A DNA stretch of 64,000 nt. Source: UBA4971 sp029551185. Its GTDB lineage: Bacteria; Bacillota; SHA-98; UBA4971. The notes below the pieces were generated by a model. It ran no database searches, was not told the DNA's origin, and saw only the letters and a program-made list of their open reading frames with translations. Positions 43,870 to 52,322 of the stretch are shown here, piece by piece. A program made the translations under genes and the position numbers. Each line of letters opens with the position of its first letter. Position 1 is the first letter of the stretch. Location: assembly GCA_035593725.1 (NCBI GenBank), contig DAOSZN010000005.1:1-64000 (forward strand), given 5' to 3'.

Positions 43870-44958
43870 ATGTTGTCACTTGGCCGCTTCAGGCGGATTA
43901 TCGGGCTTGATATCGGAACAAGCTTTATAAAAGCAGTTGAAGCAAGAAAAGCCGGAGGCAAATTGGAGATCGCAAATTTCGGAATCTGCCCCACTCCGCC
44001 GGGAGTCATCAGTAACGGCAGAGTGACGGATCCCCCGAAGGTGGCAATTGCGGTGAAAGAGGCTTTAAACGCAGGCGGTATTAGGGGTAGGGAAGTAGGC
44101 GCTGCAGTGTCAGGCGGAGAGGTTATCGTAAGGCATGTGTTCTTTCCGAGGATGCCCAGGGAGGAACTGGCCCAAGCGGTGAAATGGGAAGCAGGCGCAT
44201 ATATTCCTTATTCTGTGGAGGAGGCAAGCATAGACTTTGATGTTATCGGGGCCCCTCATGATTCCCCTGACAAGCTTGAAGTCATGATTGTCGCTGCGCC
44301 GAAAACCCTTGTGGCAAGCCATGTAAAGACCATGGAGCTTGCAGGAGTCAGACCTCTTTTTCTCGATATTCAACCAATTACAATTTGTCGTGTGTTTTGT
44401 GATGGTAAATCCAATGGCGCTCAGTTCTTCGTTGATATCGGAGGAGGCACCACTGACCTGGTCTATTGTGAAGAAGGGGTCTTAAGATTTACCCGTATTG
44501 TGGATATAGGAGGCAATACTTTTACCGAAGCAATTGTCCGCACCGGCAAACATGATTCTATCCAAGCTGAGGAATTAAAGCGCAGAGCGAGCCTGCGCGA
44601 TGGAGATGAGGGCGGGGCCGATACCTGCCTTGATCCGGAGATTATGGACTCCATGAGGGAAGTGGCTCGAAGGCTCGCAATAGAAGTGAGACGATCCGTG
44701 GACTACTGCAATGCCCAAGCCAGAGTGAGGAACGGAGGGCATTCTTCCATAACAAGGATTGTTTTGACAGGCGGAGGTTCAAATCTGGACGGACTCAGTG
44801 AGTATTTGGAGGCAAGTCTTGGCTTGGAAGTGATAATAGGTGACCCTCTGGTTAACGTTGCTTTTTCCGGCAATTCGCATCTTGCAGAGGATTTAGCTGC
44901 CTATGGAACTTCTCTTGCGGTTGCTATAGGACTTGCTCATCGAGGGGTGGATGGCTGA
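43870..44958 (+). CDS. pilM: Type IV pilus assembly protein PilM
   Basis: 362 residues, actin-like ATPase: phosphate-1 loop IIGLDIGTSFIKAVEA, connect/phosphate-2 block FVDIGGGTTDLVY, and the adenosine motif VLTGGGSNLDGL. PilM is the cytoplasmic ring that binds the PilN N-terminus. ATG 43870. The stop overlaps the ATG of pilN (TGATG). Confidence 0.94.
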   Translation: MLSLGRFRRIIGLDIGTSFIKAVEARKAGGKLEIANFGICPTPPGVISNGRVTDPPKVAIAVKEALNAGGIRGREVGAAVSGGEVIVRHVFFPRMPREELAQAVKWEAGAYIPYSVEEASIDFDVIGAPHDSPDKLEVMIVAAPKTLVASHVKTMELAGVRPLFLDIQPITICRVFCDGKSNGAQFFVDIGGGTTDLVYCEEGVLRFTRIVDIGGNTFTEAIVRTGKHDSIQAEELKRRASLRDGDEGGADTCLDPEIMDSMREVARRLAIEVRRSVDYCNAQARVRNGGHSSITRIVLTGGGSNLDGLSEYLEASLGLEVIIGDPLVNVAFSGNSHLAEDLAAYGTSLAVAIGLAHRGVDG

Positions 44959-45506
44959 TGAAAGGAGTAGACCTGCTTCCGGAGGAGGTTGCGAAACCTA
45001 AACACCCCGGGTTGTTCCGGGTGACAGCTCTTATAATTGTATCGCTTTTTGTGTTTGGTCTATCCTTTCTCTACACTGTGAAGACTGTGGAGCTTAAGCG
45101 GGCACAGGAAGCCCTTTCGATTTTGGAGTCCGACTTTGCCGGCTATGCCTGGATCGAGGAGGAACTAATCGAGACAAGGAAGCTGAAGAAAGATATAGAA
45201 TCCAAGCTTGAACTGGCTAGGGCGGAAACGGAGACAGGTCTTCCCATAGACGAAATCCTGAAGGAATTGCCTGAATTGATGCCGGAAGGGGTGCGCCTGG
45301 CCCGGGTTTCAATGGCAAATGACGGCGAGATAAGGTTTCATGCAGAGGCTACCGGGCTTTCTCAAGCAGCCGGGCTCGTGGTTTCTCTGGATAAGTCCAG
45401 TTTATTCGATGATGTTAAGTTGCTCAAGGTCACAAAGGCGAACGAAGCAGACGAGATTTTTAAATTGGAGGCAACAGGGAAGCTGTCGCCTATAGGAGGC
45501 GACTAG
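44958..45506 (+). CDS. pilN: Type IV pilus assembly protein PilN
   Basis: 182 residues. A short cytoplasmic N-terminus MKGVDLLPEEVAK holds the PilM-binding VDLLPE (usually INLLP). One membrane helix (about 21-42), a coiled coil and a ferredoxin-like domain follow (EILKELPELMPEGVRLARVS). ATG overlaps the pilM stop. PilN pairs with PilO in the inner-membrane alignment complex. Confidence 0.9.
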   Translation: MKGVDLLPEEVAKPKHPGLFRVTALIIVSLFVFGLSFLYTVKTVELKRAQEALSILESDFAGYAWIEEELIETRKLKKDIESKLELARAETETGLPIDEILKELPELMPEGVRLARVSMANDGEIRFHAEATGLSQAAGLVVSLDKSSLFDDVKLLKVTKANEADEIFKLEATGKLSPIGGD

Positions 45507-45508
45507 GC

Positions 45509-46087
45509 ATGGCGTTTTTTCGGAAACTCAAAGAGATGCGGCTGCTCATCCTGATAATATGCTTAGGCATTATAGGATATTGTCTTCATAAAGCAGTCTT
45601 TGTGCCTATCTCCATAGAATTGGACAGCGTAAGGGCTGAAGCTCTTGCTGTCAATCAGAAAATAACTACGTTGCCTACGAAGGTTCGTGATCTCAGGCGC
45701 CTGAGGGACGATTACAGAGAAGCTGTATTTGCCTTAGAAAACATTAACTCTAAGGTGACGCATGAGTCTCAGTTGCCGTACTTTGTAAAGGAACTGGAGG
45801 GTGTTTCGAAAGATGCAGGAGCAAAGATATTAGGCATATCCGTGGGGAATTCACAAGCTGGATCTTTCTATTCCAAGGTTCCGATAACAGTTGCTCTCCG
45901 AGGATCCTATGGGCAAATAAGACGTTTTATTCAGGGTCTGGGAAAGCTTGGACGAGCTTTCAGCATAAGCGACCTCGGCCTCGAGTCGCCGGGGTCTTCA
46001 GAGTCTGAGGTCTTTGTCGAAGAACCGGTCCTTGATGCATCGCTTTCGCTGGTTGTGTATGTAGTCCCCAAAGGCGGTGACAACTAA
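45509..46087 (+). CDS. pilO: Type IV pilus assembly protein PilO
   Basis: 192 residues, same plan as PilN: one membrane segment (about 11-30), coiled coil (KITTLPTKVRDLRRLRDDY), then LPYFVKELEGVSKDAGAKIL and GSYGQIRRFIQGLGKLGRAF, which is the PilO signature region. It starts three bases after the pilN stop, and its own stop shares bases with the next start. Forms the PilN-PilO heterodimer. Confidence 0.9.
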   Translation: MAFFRKLKEMRLLILIICLGIIGYCLHKAVFVPISIELDSVRAEALAVNQKITTLPTKVRDLRRLRDDYREAVFALENINSKVTHESQLPYFVKELEGVSKDAGAKILGISVGNSQAGSFYSKVPITVALRGSYGQIRRFIQGLGKLGRAFSISDLGLESPGSSESEVFVEEPVLDASLSLVVYVVPKGGDN

Positions 46088-47061
46088 TGACCAAGCGCTT
46101 TCAAGGATTTGATATTAAGGCTGCGGCTGTCCTCATTATTGTGGCAGTCGCCGTGTTTACTTCGGTTCGGCTGACAAGGCAAATAAAGCCTGCTTCCGGG
46201 CTGAACACTCCGGAGCTCAAAAGGGCGACGCTTCCTTCCCAACAGTTGGAGGAGCTTAGGGAGCCGCTTCCCCATGTAACGACACAGTCTAAACAGGAAA
46301 CTCAAATGGCTTTCACATCGAAGAGGGGGAAAGACCCTTTTGTCCCGGATTGGCCTATAAGACCCAGAGAAGATAAAAGCGAGGCCAAGGCGCCTATTGA
46401 GATTACGAGGATAGAGGCAGACGCCGGTAGGGATGAATATGGTGAATTTTATCAGCTACCGAAGGAGCTTTATGAACCTCGGGAAGAGCCTCATATGCTG
46501 TCCGACACTGCAACCTTGCCTTTAACTGATGAGGATTTTTCTGAAGGCATAGATGAAGGGTCAGGCGCTGTCATGGATCACGTCGCAGCCGAGAACGAAG
46601 AACACGCTGAATTCGAGGACGAGTTGGCGAAAATTGAAGGACGCCCGAAGGAAACCGCGAAGGTCTCGAACGATGAGATCGGCGCAAGTGAAATCACGGA
46701 CGGTTTTATAGAGGGAGAAGGGGTGTATGTCCCGGCTCAGGACATACCTTCGAAATTGCCGGCAGCGGAAAGGGAAACTGCTGTCGAACAAGAGCCTGAC
46801 TGGGATGTAGCCGAAGACGATGAGCCGGAAAAACAAGAGTTGAAACCGGTGGTGGATCCCCCGAGACTGTTCGTAACCGGAATCATAGTCTCAGGCGATG
46901 TGTCTTACGCAATTGTCTCGACACCTACTTCCAGCGTAGTAGTGCAACCAGGAGATGAAATCGAAGGCGCGACTGTAAAGTCTGTAGACGGGAAAGCTGT
47001 CGTTGTCGTTAAGCAAGATGAGGAGTTTGTGCTTGAACTAGGCGGAGGGGGAGAATCATGA
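46087..47061 (+). CDS. PilP-like pilus alignment protein with long acidic linker
   Basis: 324 residues, between pilO and pilQ, the position of pilP. An N-terminal membrane segment (about 12-28), a long acidic and Glu/Pro-rich linker (about 60-250), and a small C-terminal beta domain (VTGIIVSGDVSYAIVSTP, then VQPGDEIEGATVKSVDGKAV) of the PilP/GspC type. PilP connects PilNO to the secretin. No lipobox is present, unlike proteobacterial PilP, so it is anchored by its helix. The linker could span a thick wall layer. Assigned from context and the C-terminal domain; sequence similarity is modest. Confidence 0.65.
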   Translation: MTKRFQGFDIKAAAVLIIVAVAVFTSVRLTRQIKPASGLNTPELKRATLPSQQLEELREPLPHVTTQSKQETQMAFTSKRGKDPFVPDWPIRPREDKSEAKAPIEITRIEADAGRDEYGEFYQLPKELYEPREEPHMLSDTATLPLTDEDFSEGIDEGSGAVMDHVAAENEEHAEFEDELAKIEGRPKETAKVSNDEIGASEITDGFIEGEGVYVPAQDIPSKLPAAERETAVEQEPDWDVAEDDEPEKQELKPVVDPPRLFVTGIIVSGDVSYAIVSTPTSSVVVQPGDEIEGATVKSVDGKAVVVVKQDEEFVLELGGGGES

Positions 47062-48347
47062 TGCACGAAGCAAGGAGCGCCCAATGTATTAGGCTTATTG
47101 CGACAGTCCTGATGCTGGCAATAAGCATAGGGAGCATAGGATTTCCGGCAGTGGCGCAAGGGGAGGGATCTTCAGGCCACCCGGTTACCATCGAGCTTAA
47201 AGGTGCTGACGTAAGGGATGTCTTAAAGATCCTGGCGGAACTAGCCGGTGTCAATATCGTGTGTGATCCTTCAGTGCGCGGTGAAATTTCACTTTCACTG
47301 AAGGAAGTCCCTGTAATCGACGCAGTCGAGCTTGTGACAAGGGCTACAGGGCTTAGCTACAGATATGTGGGGAACACCCTTGTCGTAGGCCTGCCGGATA
47401 GGTTTAAGGCCGGGTTTGATCGTGTTGACACTCGGGTTTTCAAGCTTGGTTACGCTTCTCCTTTAGATATGAAGGATGCGCTGAAACTTGTAGTCTCCCC
47501 GGATAAAATCCAGCTGGATTCCCGTACAAACTCTGTTATAGTAACAGGTATAGCCGTAGAGCTTGACGAGGCGGAAAAGATCGTCCGAAAACTTGATGTC
47601 CCCATTCCCATGGTGCGAATTGACGCAAGGCTTGAAGAGATTGCGCAAGACGCGCTGGACCAGTATGGAATCAGCTTTCAGGAAGTCGGGGAGTATGGCG
47701 GGTTCGGAAAAGTCTATATAAGGACAGACCCGACAACCGGCGTTTTCCAAGGGCTTTCCCTTGCAGTAGGCGCGTTTTTAAGAATGCTTGAGGATTCAGG
47801 GAAAGCTGTGACAATTGCCAGACCGAGCACTACTACGCTTGACGGGACAGAGGCCAGAATATTCATAGGCGACAAGATACCTGTTGTCATATCTGAAGAG
47901 GGAGGCAAGAGTCAGTCAGTATCTTTTATTGAGGCAGGTGTCAAACTCGTCATAACGCCTCGGGTGAACAGAAACGGCCTCATAACTGTAAGGATAAGGC
48001 CTGAGGTATCGTCGATTCTGGGGAAGGAGCAAACCCAAGGGTTCCCCCATGTAAGAACCAGAGAAGCTGATCTTGTGGCTACTGTCCGTGACGGCGAGAC
48101 TATTGCCATAGCAGGTCTGATCCAGCGTGAGGAAATTGAGAGCATCTTAAAACTCCCTATCCTCGGGGATATCCCGCTTTTGGGACTGCTTTTCCAAAAC
48201 AAGAAACTTGACACGAAAGAGACAGAGATGGTTATATTCGTTACACCGCGCATAGTAACAGTGGACGAAGAGAACTTATATCCTGATTACGTTGATGATG
48301 AACACAGTTTATACCAGGAGGAGTCAGAGCACAATGGTGAAGAATAG
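47058..48347 (+). CDS. pilQ: Type IV pilus secretin PilQ
   Basis: 429 residues. A signal peptide (about 10-34) is followed by an STN/N0 domain (HPVTIELKGADVRDVLKILA), one N1 domain (ASPLDMKDALKLVVSPDKIQ) and the secretin core (EARIFIGDKIPVVI, GVKLVITPRVN) ending with the diagnostic IAIAGLIQREEIE and PILGDIPLLGLLFQNK. PilQ forms the channel through an outer membrane. It is short because it lacks AMIN domains. ATG 47058 overlaps the upstream stop. A secretin in a sporulating Firmicute is the main hint of a diderm cell. Confidence 0.93.
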   Translation: MMHEARSAQCIRLIATVLMLAISIGSIGFPAVAQGEGSSGHPVTIELKGADVRDVLKILAELAGVNIVCDPSVRGEISLSLKEVPVIDAVELVTRATGLSYRYVGNTLVVGLPDRFKAGFDRVDTRVFKLGYASPLDMKDALKLVVSPDKIQLDSRTNSVIVTGIAVELDEAEKIVRKLDVPIPMVRIDARLEEIAQDALDQYGISFQEVGEYGGFGKVYIRTDPTTGVFQGLSLAVGAFLRMLEDSGKAVTIARPSTTTLDGTEARIFIGDKIPVVISEEGGKSQSVSFIEAGVKLVITPRVNRNGLITVRIRPEVSSILGKEQTQGFPHVRTREADLVATVRDGETIAIAGLIQREEIESILKLPILGDIPLLGLLFQNKKLDTKETEMVIFVTPRIVTVDEENLYPDYVDDEHSLYQEESEHNGEE

Positions 48348-49404
48348 ACTTGTCGCGCTTCGGGAAAAGTTATCTCCTGCGGGAATTGACGGGCTTCTTA
48401 TAACAAGACCTGAGAACAGGCGGTATATGACCGGGTTTACAGGATCTGCCGGAGTTGTTGTAGTTACAGCTGATGACGCCTGTTTTATTACAGATTTTCG
48501 TTACGTGGAGCAAGCTGCTTATCAAGCCCCTGAATTCACCGTTATCAAGCACGAGGTGAAAATCGCGGACACTTTAAGAGCGGTAGCGGAGAAAGCGGGC
48601 ATCAAGAAGCTGGGATTTGAGAAGGATGTAATTACATATAAGCAGCATGAGACATTTTCGTCTGCGCTCCCCGGGATAGAGCTCGTCCCTACTGAAGGCA
48701 TAGTCGAGACGTTACGCACAGTAAAAGACGAGCATGAAATCGATTATATTCGAAGGGCGGAGGCTATAGGAGATGCGGCCTTCTCTCATATCCTCGACAT
48801 AATCAAACCCGGGATGACTGAGATTGACGTAGCTCTTGAGATAGAATGGTTCATGAGGAAAAGCGGCGCAGAAGGCATTGGGTTCGAGGTAATCATTGCA
48901 TCAGGAGAACGCGGGGCTATGCCGCATGGAGTAGCATCTTCTAAGAAGCTGGCTGAAGGTGAGCTTATAGTTATGGACTTCGGCGCGGTGTATCAGGGTT
49001 ACAGAGGGGATATGACTCGCACTGTTTCGCTGGGGAAGGCATCTCCTGAACAGCGCCGAATCTACGATATAGTGCTTCAGGCCCAGGAAGCCGCCTTGCA
49101 GGGGATCCTTCCGGGGAAGACGGGGAAGGAAATCGACGGCCTCGCGAGGAAAGTCATAGAGGAAGCGGGATATGGTGAAAACTTCGGACATGGGCTCGGC
49201 CACGGGGTAGGGCTTGCCGTGCATGAAGAACCCAGACTCTCTGTTACCGCGGCGGAAGAGCTTCGTCCGGGAATGGTGGTTACAGTCGAACCAGGCATTT
49301 ATCTCCCGGGTTTCTTAGGTGTCAGGATTGAGGATCTTGTTGTGGTTTCGGAATCTGGAATCATGAATCTTACAAGCTCGCCTAAGGAGCTTATAGAACT
49401 GTAA
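48334..49404 (+). CDS. Xaa-Pro dipeptidase/aminopeptidase P family peptidase (YqhT-like)
   Basis: 356 residues. A creatinase-like N-terminal domain (about 1-125) and a pita-bread M24 domain with the five metal ligands visible in VMDFGAVYQGYRGDMTRTVS, GHGLGHGVGL, VEPGIYLPG and VRIEDLVVV. It removes residues before proline. ATG 48334 lies ten bases after AGGAGGAG and overlaps pilQ by 14 bases. As in Bacillus (yqhT), it precedes efp. Confidence 0.94.
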   Translation: MVKNRLVALREKLSPAGIDGLLITRPENRRYMTGFTGSAGVVVVTADDACFITDFRYVEQAAYQAPEFTVIKHEVKIADTLRAVAEKAGIKKLGFEKDVITYKQHETFSSALPGIELVPTEGIVETLRTVKDEHEIDYIRRAEAIGDAAFSHILDIIKPGMTEIDVALEIEWFMRKSGAEGIGFEVIIASGERGAMPHGVASSKKLAEGELIVMDFGAVYQGYRGDMTRTVSLGKASPEQRRIYDIVLQAQEAALQGILPGKTGKEIDGLARKVIEEAGYGENFGHGLGHGVGLAVHEEPRLSVTAAEELRPGMVVTVEPGIYLPGFLGVRIEDLVVVSESGIMNLTSSPKELIEL

Positions 49405-49442
49405 TACAGCGTTTCTTTTTTGCCCTGAGGTTTGCCGGAGAG

Positions 49443-49471
49443 CTGACCTGAGACAGGTATTGCGGTATCAT
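49443..49471 (+). promoter_or_regulatory. Possible efp promoter
   Basis: CTGACC (49443-49448), 17 bp, TATCAT (49466-49471), in the 147-base gap before efp. Two bases of each hexamer differ from consensus. Confidence 0.35.
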
Positions 49472-49551
49472 ATATTTAGAGAGTCGAAAGGACAATCTAG
49501 GTCTGGAACGAATTAAGAAATATTCGGATTGTCCGCACCGGAGGTGGTTAT

Positions 49552-50109
49552 GTGATTTCAACCAACGATTTTCACACAGGTCTTACCATTGAGCTTGACG
49601 GGGAGGTTTACTCGGTTGTTGATTTCCAACATGTAAAGCCCGGGAAAGGGTCTGCTTTTGTCAGGTCGAAGCTAAGGAATGTCAAGACCGGGTTTACCGT
49701 AGAGCGGACATTCCGCGCAGGCGAAAAAGTCCCCAGAGCCCATATAGACTACCGCGAGATGCAGTACCTGTATAGCTCCGGTGAAGATAATTTCTTCATG
49801 GATACCTCTACATATGAGCAGATAAGTCTTAATGATGAGAAGCTGGGAGATAACAAGAAATACCTTAAGGAGAACATGGTAATCGGTGTTCAAATGTATG
49901 AAGGAGCTCCTATCGGGGTTGAGCTTCCAAATTCCGTAGAGCTTACTGTCACAGATACAGACCCGGGCCTACGTGGCGACACTGCAAGCGGCGGCACTAA
50001 ACCGGCTACCCTGGAAACCGGCGCAGTGGTGCAGGTGCCGCTCTTCGTAAGTATCGGAGATGTAATAAAGGTGGACACACGAACCGGTCAGTATCTGGAG
50101 AGGGCTTGA
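49552..50109 (+). CDS. efp: Elongation factor P
   Basis: 185 residues, the standard three-domain length: KOW-like domain I with the modifiable Lys in KPGKGSAFVRSKLRN (about 32), an OB domain II (QYLYSSGEDNFFMDTSTYEQ) and domain III (VPLFVSIGDVIKVDTRTGQY). EF-P rescues ribosomes stalled at polyproline. GTG 49552 follows GGAGGTGG. It stands between pepP and the spoIIIA operon, as in Bacillus. Confidence 0.97.
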   Translation: MISTNDFHTGLTIELDGEVYSVVDFQHVKPGKGSAFVRSKLRNVKTGFTVERTFRAGEKVPRAHIDYREMQYLYSSGEDNFFMDTSTYEQISLNDEKLGDNKKYLKENMVIGVQMYEGAPIGVELPNSVELTVTDTDPGLRGDTASGGTKPATLETGAVVQVPLFVSIGDVIKVDTRTGQYLERA

Positions 50110-50151
50110 CACCAGCTGCTATCGGGCCTTTGGTCTCCGGGTTTCAATACC

Positions 50152-50445
50152 TTGCCGAAGGATACGACTATCGCCAAAGGCCTGGGCTTAACTACCCTTT
50201 TCAGCATGACAACGGACGGGAGCGATAGTGCGGTCACGCCCATCATGAAGGAGAGATATGGTTGCCGGCACTACCGAATACCACTTATCCTGTCCGAGTA
50301 CAGTAGTTATCATGGCCTCGGGTATCCAGAGGACCCGCTGCTTCCAGCATTTGCAATTGCTGTTGCGCAACTAAAAATGCTTGCCAACAGGATCAAAGAC
50401 GCCAGATCCACCAGAGGCGACGAAACTCGAAACCTTAAGTCATAA
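50152..50445 (+). CDS. Doubtful small open frame upstream of spoIIIAA
   Basis: 97 codons starting at TTG 50152. No ribosome binding site, no recognisable family and no membrane segment, although the C-terminal third (AFAIAVAQLKMLANRIKDAR) could form a helix. It occupies the place of Bacillus yqhV but is not similar to it. The whole interval 50110-50440 is otherwise empty. It is kept as a weak candidate; it may be noise or a decayed gene. Confidence 0.2.
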   Translation: MPKDTTIAKGLGLTTLFSMTTDGSDSAVTPIMKERYGCRHYRIPLILSEYSSYHGLGYPEDPLLPAFAIAVAQLKMLANRIKDARSTRGDETRNLKS

Positions 50446-50469
50446 AACCCGTCCCCCCGGCATACTCAT
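50440..50469 (+). promoter_or_regulatory. Sigma-E-like promoter of the spoIIIA operon
   Basis: TCATAAA (50440-50446) and CATACTCAT (50461-50469) are 14 bases apart, and ATA to CATA is 16 bases, which is the sigma-E arrangement. Transcription would start near 50475, just upstream of the Shine-Dalgarno GGGGGGA (50478-50484). It fits mother-cell expression of spoIIIA. Confidence 0.6.
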
Positions 50470-50485
50470 TTGTATAAGGGGGGAC
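50451..50485 (+). promoter_or_regulatory. Inverted repeat covering the spoIIIAA ribosome binding site
   Basis: GTCCCCCC (50451-50458) pairs with GGGGGGAC (50478-50485); ATAC/GTAT pairs inside the loop. In read-through transcripts from efp it would hide the ribosome binding site, while a start at the sigma-E promoter would omit its left arm. Confidence 0.55.
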
Positions 50486-50490
50486 TTGCC

Positions 50491-51471
50491 TTGTTAGATG
50501 AACGTTTAGGCACAAAACCTGTTGCTGACGTTATCCGGGATGAGATCTTGCCCTGTCTCCCACCTGGTCTCCGCAAAGCGATTTTGGATTTGCCAAAGGA
50601 TCAATTAAACAGAGTGCATGAAATCAGGCTTCGCCCATGGCGGCCTGTGATGCTCATGGCAGGCGATATTGAGATATATCCGGATCCGCCGTATATTTTT
50701 ACAGATGATGACGCTCTCACTACTTTGCAGCTTATCGCGTGCGGTTCTCTCTATGCTTTCGAAGATGATTTGCGTCAAGGCTATATCACAATACGCGGAG
50801 GTCATAGGGTCGGATTGGTGGGACGGGTTGTTCTTTACGGAGGCAAGATCTCAACTCTTAAAGACATATCAGGGTTTTGTATCAGGGTAGCCCATGAAAT
50901 CTTAGGTGCTGCGGACAATGTTATGAAATACCTTATTAAACCACCTCGCAGGCTCTACCATACGCTCATAATATCGCCGCCTAAGTGCGGTAAGACCACG
51001 TTAGTACGGGACATTGCCAGACAGGCGAGTGACGGAGTTCCTTCTCTTGGCTTCCCGGGTGTACGAGTAGGTGTTGCAGATGAGCGCTCCGAGATAGCCG
51101 CGTGTTACGCGGGAGTGCCTCAAACTACTTGTGGCATCCGCACTGATGTATTGGACGCATGCCCGAAAGCTGAAGGGATGATAATGCTTATCCGGTCCAT
51201 GTCACCGGATGTGGTTATCACTGACGAAATTGGTAAGGAAGAGGACGCCCTTGCCATACGGGAGGTAATGTGCGCAGGTGTAAGTCTCGTTGCCACAGCT
51301 CACGGCGGATCCCTGGAAGAGGTGGCAAGGAGACCTGCTTTGAAGTGTCTTTTTGAAGGCGACATGTTTGAACGGGCGGTAATACTTAGCCAAGCGAATG
51401 GGCCTGGCACTATCAAGGCCGTCCTTGACGCAAGAACAGGAAATCCTGTGACTTCCGAGCCTCTTGGGTGA
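50491..51471 (+). CDS. spoIIIAA: Stage III sporulation protein AA (ATPase)
   Basis: 326 residues. Motor-type ATPase of the SpoIIIA-SpoIIQ channel that joins mother cell and forespore; related to type II/IV secretion ATPases. Walker A SPPKCGKTTLVRDIA (about residue 170), Walker B DVVITDEIGKEED (about 245), with INRVHEIRLRPWRPV-like start (LNRVHEIRLRPWRPV). TTG 50491 fits the predicted transcript start and GGGGGGA spacing; TTG 50470 would lie upstream of the transcript start. First gene of the complete spoIIIA operon. Confidence 0.94.
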   Translation: MLDERLGTKPVADVIRDEILPCLPPGLRKAILDLPKDQLNRVHEIRLRPWRPVMLMAGDIEIYPDPPYIFTDDDALTTLQLIACGSLYAFEDDLRQGYITIRGGHRVGLVGRVVLYGGKISTLKDISGFCIRVAHEILGAADNVMKYLIKPPRRLYHTLIISPPKCGKTTLVRDIARQASDGVPSLGFPGVRVGVADERSEIAACYAGVPQTTCGIRTDVLDACPKAEGMIMLIRSMSPDVVITDEIGKEEDALAIREVMCAGVSLVATAHGGSLEEVARRPALKCLFEGDMFERAVILSQANGPGTIKAVLDARTGNPVTSEPLG

Positions 51472-51494
51472 AGCGAGGTTGGGGAGGAGGCTTT

Positions 51495-52010
51495 ATGCTC
51501 AAGCTTTTGGGAGCAGTGTTAGTAGTGGGATCTTCCGGTGTGATAGGCAACATTGTCGCTCGGAGTTATTCAGAGAGGCCCAGGCAGCTTTCGGAATTAA
51601 TATCCGCTTTTACCCTGTTGGAGACTGAAATATCTTATGCAAAGACTCCTCTTTCTGAGGCGCTGATAAGAGCCGGGGGACAGAAAGGCAGTATCGCAGG
51701 AAGAATATTTGAGATGGCTTCCCGCATCATCGCTTCGGGAAACCAACCACCTGGACAGGCTTGGGAGACTGCTGTAAGGCGCACGTATTCTGTCTCAGCC
51801 CTCACAGCAGAGGATCGCGACACGTTGCTTGCTTTCAGCGCGAAGCTGGGTTCCTGCAGCAGCACGGACCAGCTGAAACATATCGCCTTTGTTCGTGAGA
51901 GGTTGCGGGCAAATGAGACGAAAGCCAGGGACAAGGCGACAGAGACAGCCAGAATGTGGCGTTATCTTGGTCTTACTGTCGGCGCTATGGTAACTCTCTT
52001 GCTTTACTGA
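51495..52010 (+). CDS. spoIIIAB: Stage III sporulation protein AB
   Basis: 171 residues, the standard SpoIIIAB length. N-terminal helix (MLKLLGAVLVVGSSGVIGN), a helical PilC/GspF-like domain (PRQLSELISAFTLLETEISY) and a C-terminal helix (LGLTVGAMVTLLLY). It is the platform-like membrane subunit of the channel. ATG 51495 after GGGGAGGAGG is preferred to GTG 51468, which overlaps spoIIIAA. Confidence 0.94.
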   Translation: MLKLLGAVLVVGSSGVIGNIVARSYSERPRQLSELISAFTLLETEISYAKTPLSEALIRAGGQKGSIAGRIFEMASRIIASGNQPPGQAWETAVRRTYSVSALTAEDRDTLLAFSAKLGSCSSTDQLKHIAFVRERLRANETKARDKATETARMWRYLGLTVGAMVTLLLY

Positions 52011-52079
52011 TTGTGACGAACCACTACACCCGGCTGAAGCATGTTGGGACGTGCCTTTATTTAAAAGGGGGATGACGAA

Positions 52080-52280
52080 GTGGGAGAAATCGACATTGTA
52101 TTTAAGGTTGCAGGTATCGGTATCATCTCAATCGTTGTTTCCCTGATCTTTGAACAAGTCGGCAGGAAGGACTTCGCTTGGGCGGCTACGGTTATCGGTG
52201 CAGTATTGGTATTCGGTGTGGCATTACTTCGTTTCAAGGAGCTCTTGGATGAAATCCTGACTGTTTTTAGGCTCTGGTAA
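52080..52280 (+). CDS. spoIIIAC: Stage III sporulation protein AC
   Basis: 66 residues, two membrane helices (VFKVAGIGIISIVVSLIFEQ, then FAWAATVIGAVLVFGVALL), which is the complete SpoIIIAC form. GTG 52080 follows AAAAGGGGGATGACGAA. It and SpoIIIAD form the small transmembrane part of the channel. Confidence 0.95.
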   Translation: MGEIDIVFKVAGIGIISIVVSLIFEQVGRKDFAWAATVIGAVLVFGVALLRFKELLDEILTVFRLW

Positions 52281-52322
52281 TTGAGGGAGTCTGTGTGTGA
52301 TCCTATAAAGGAGCGCGGTCCT

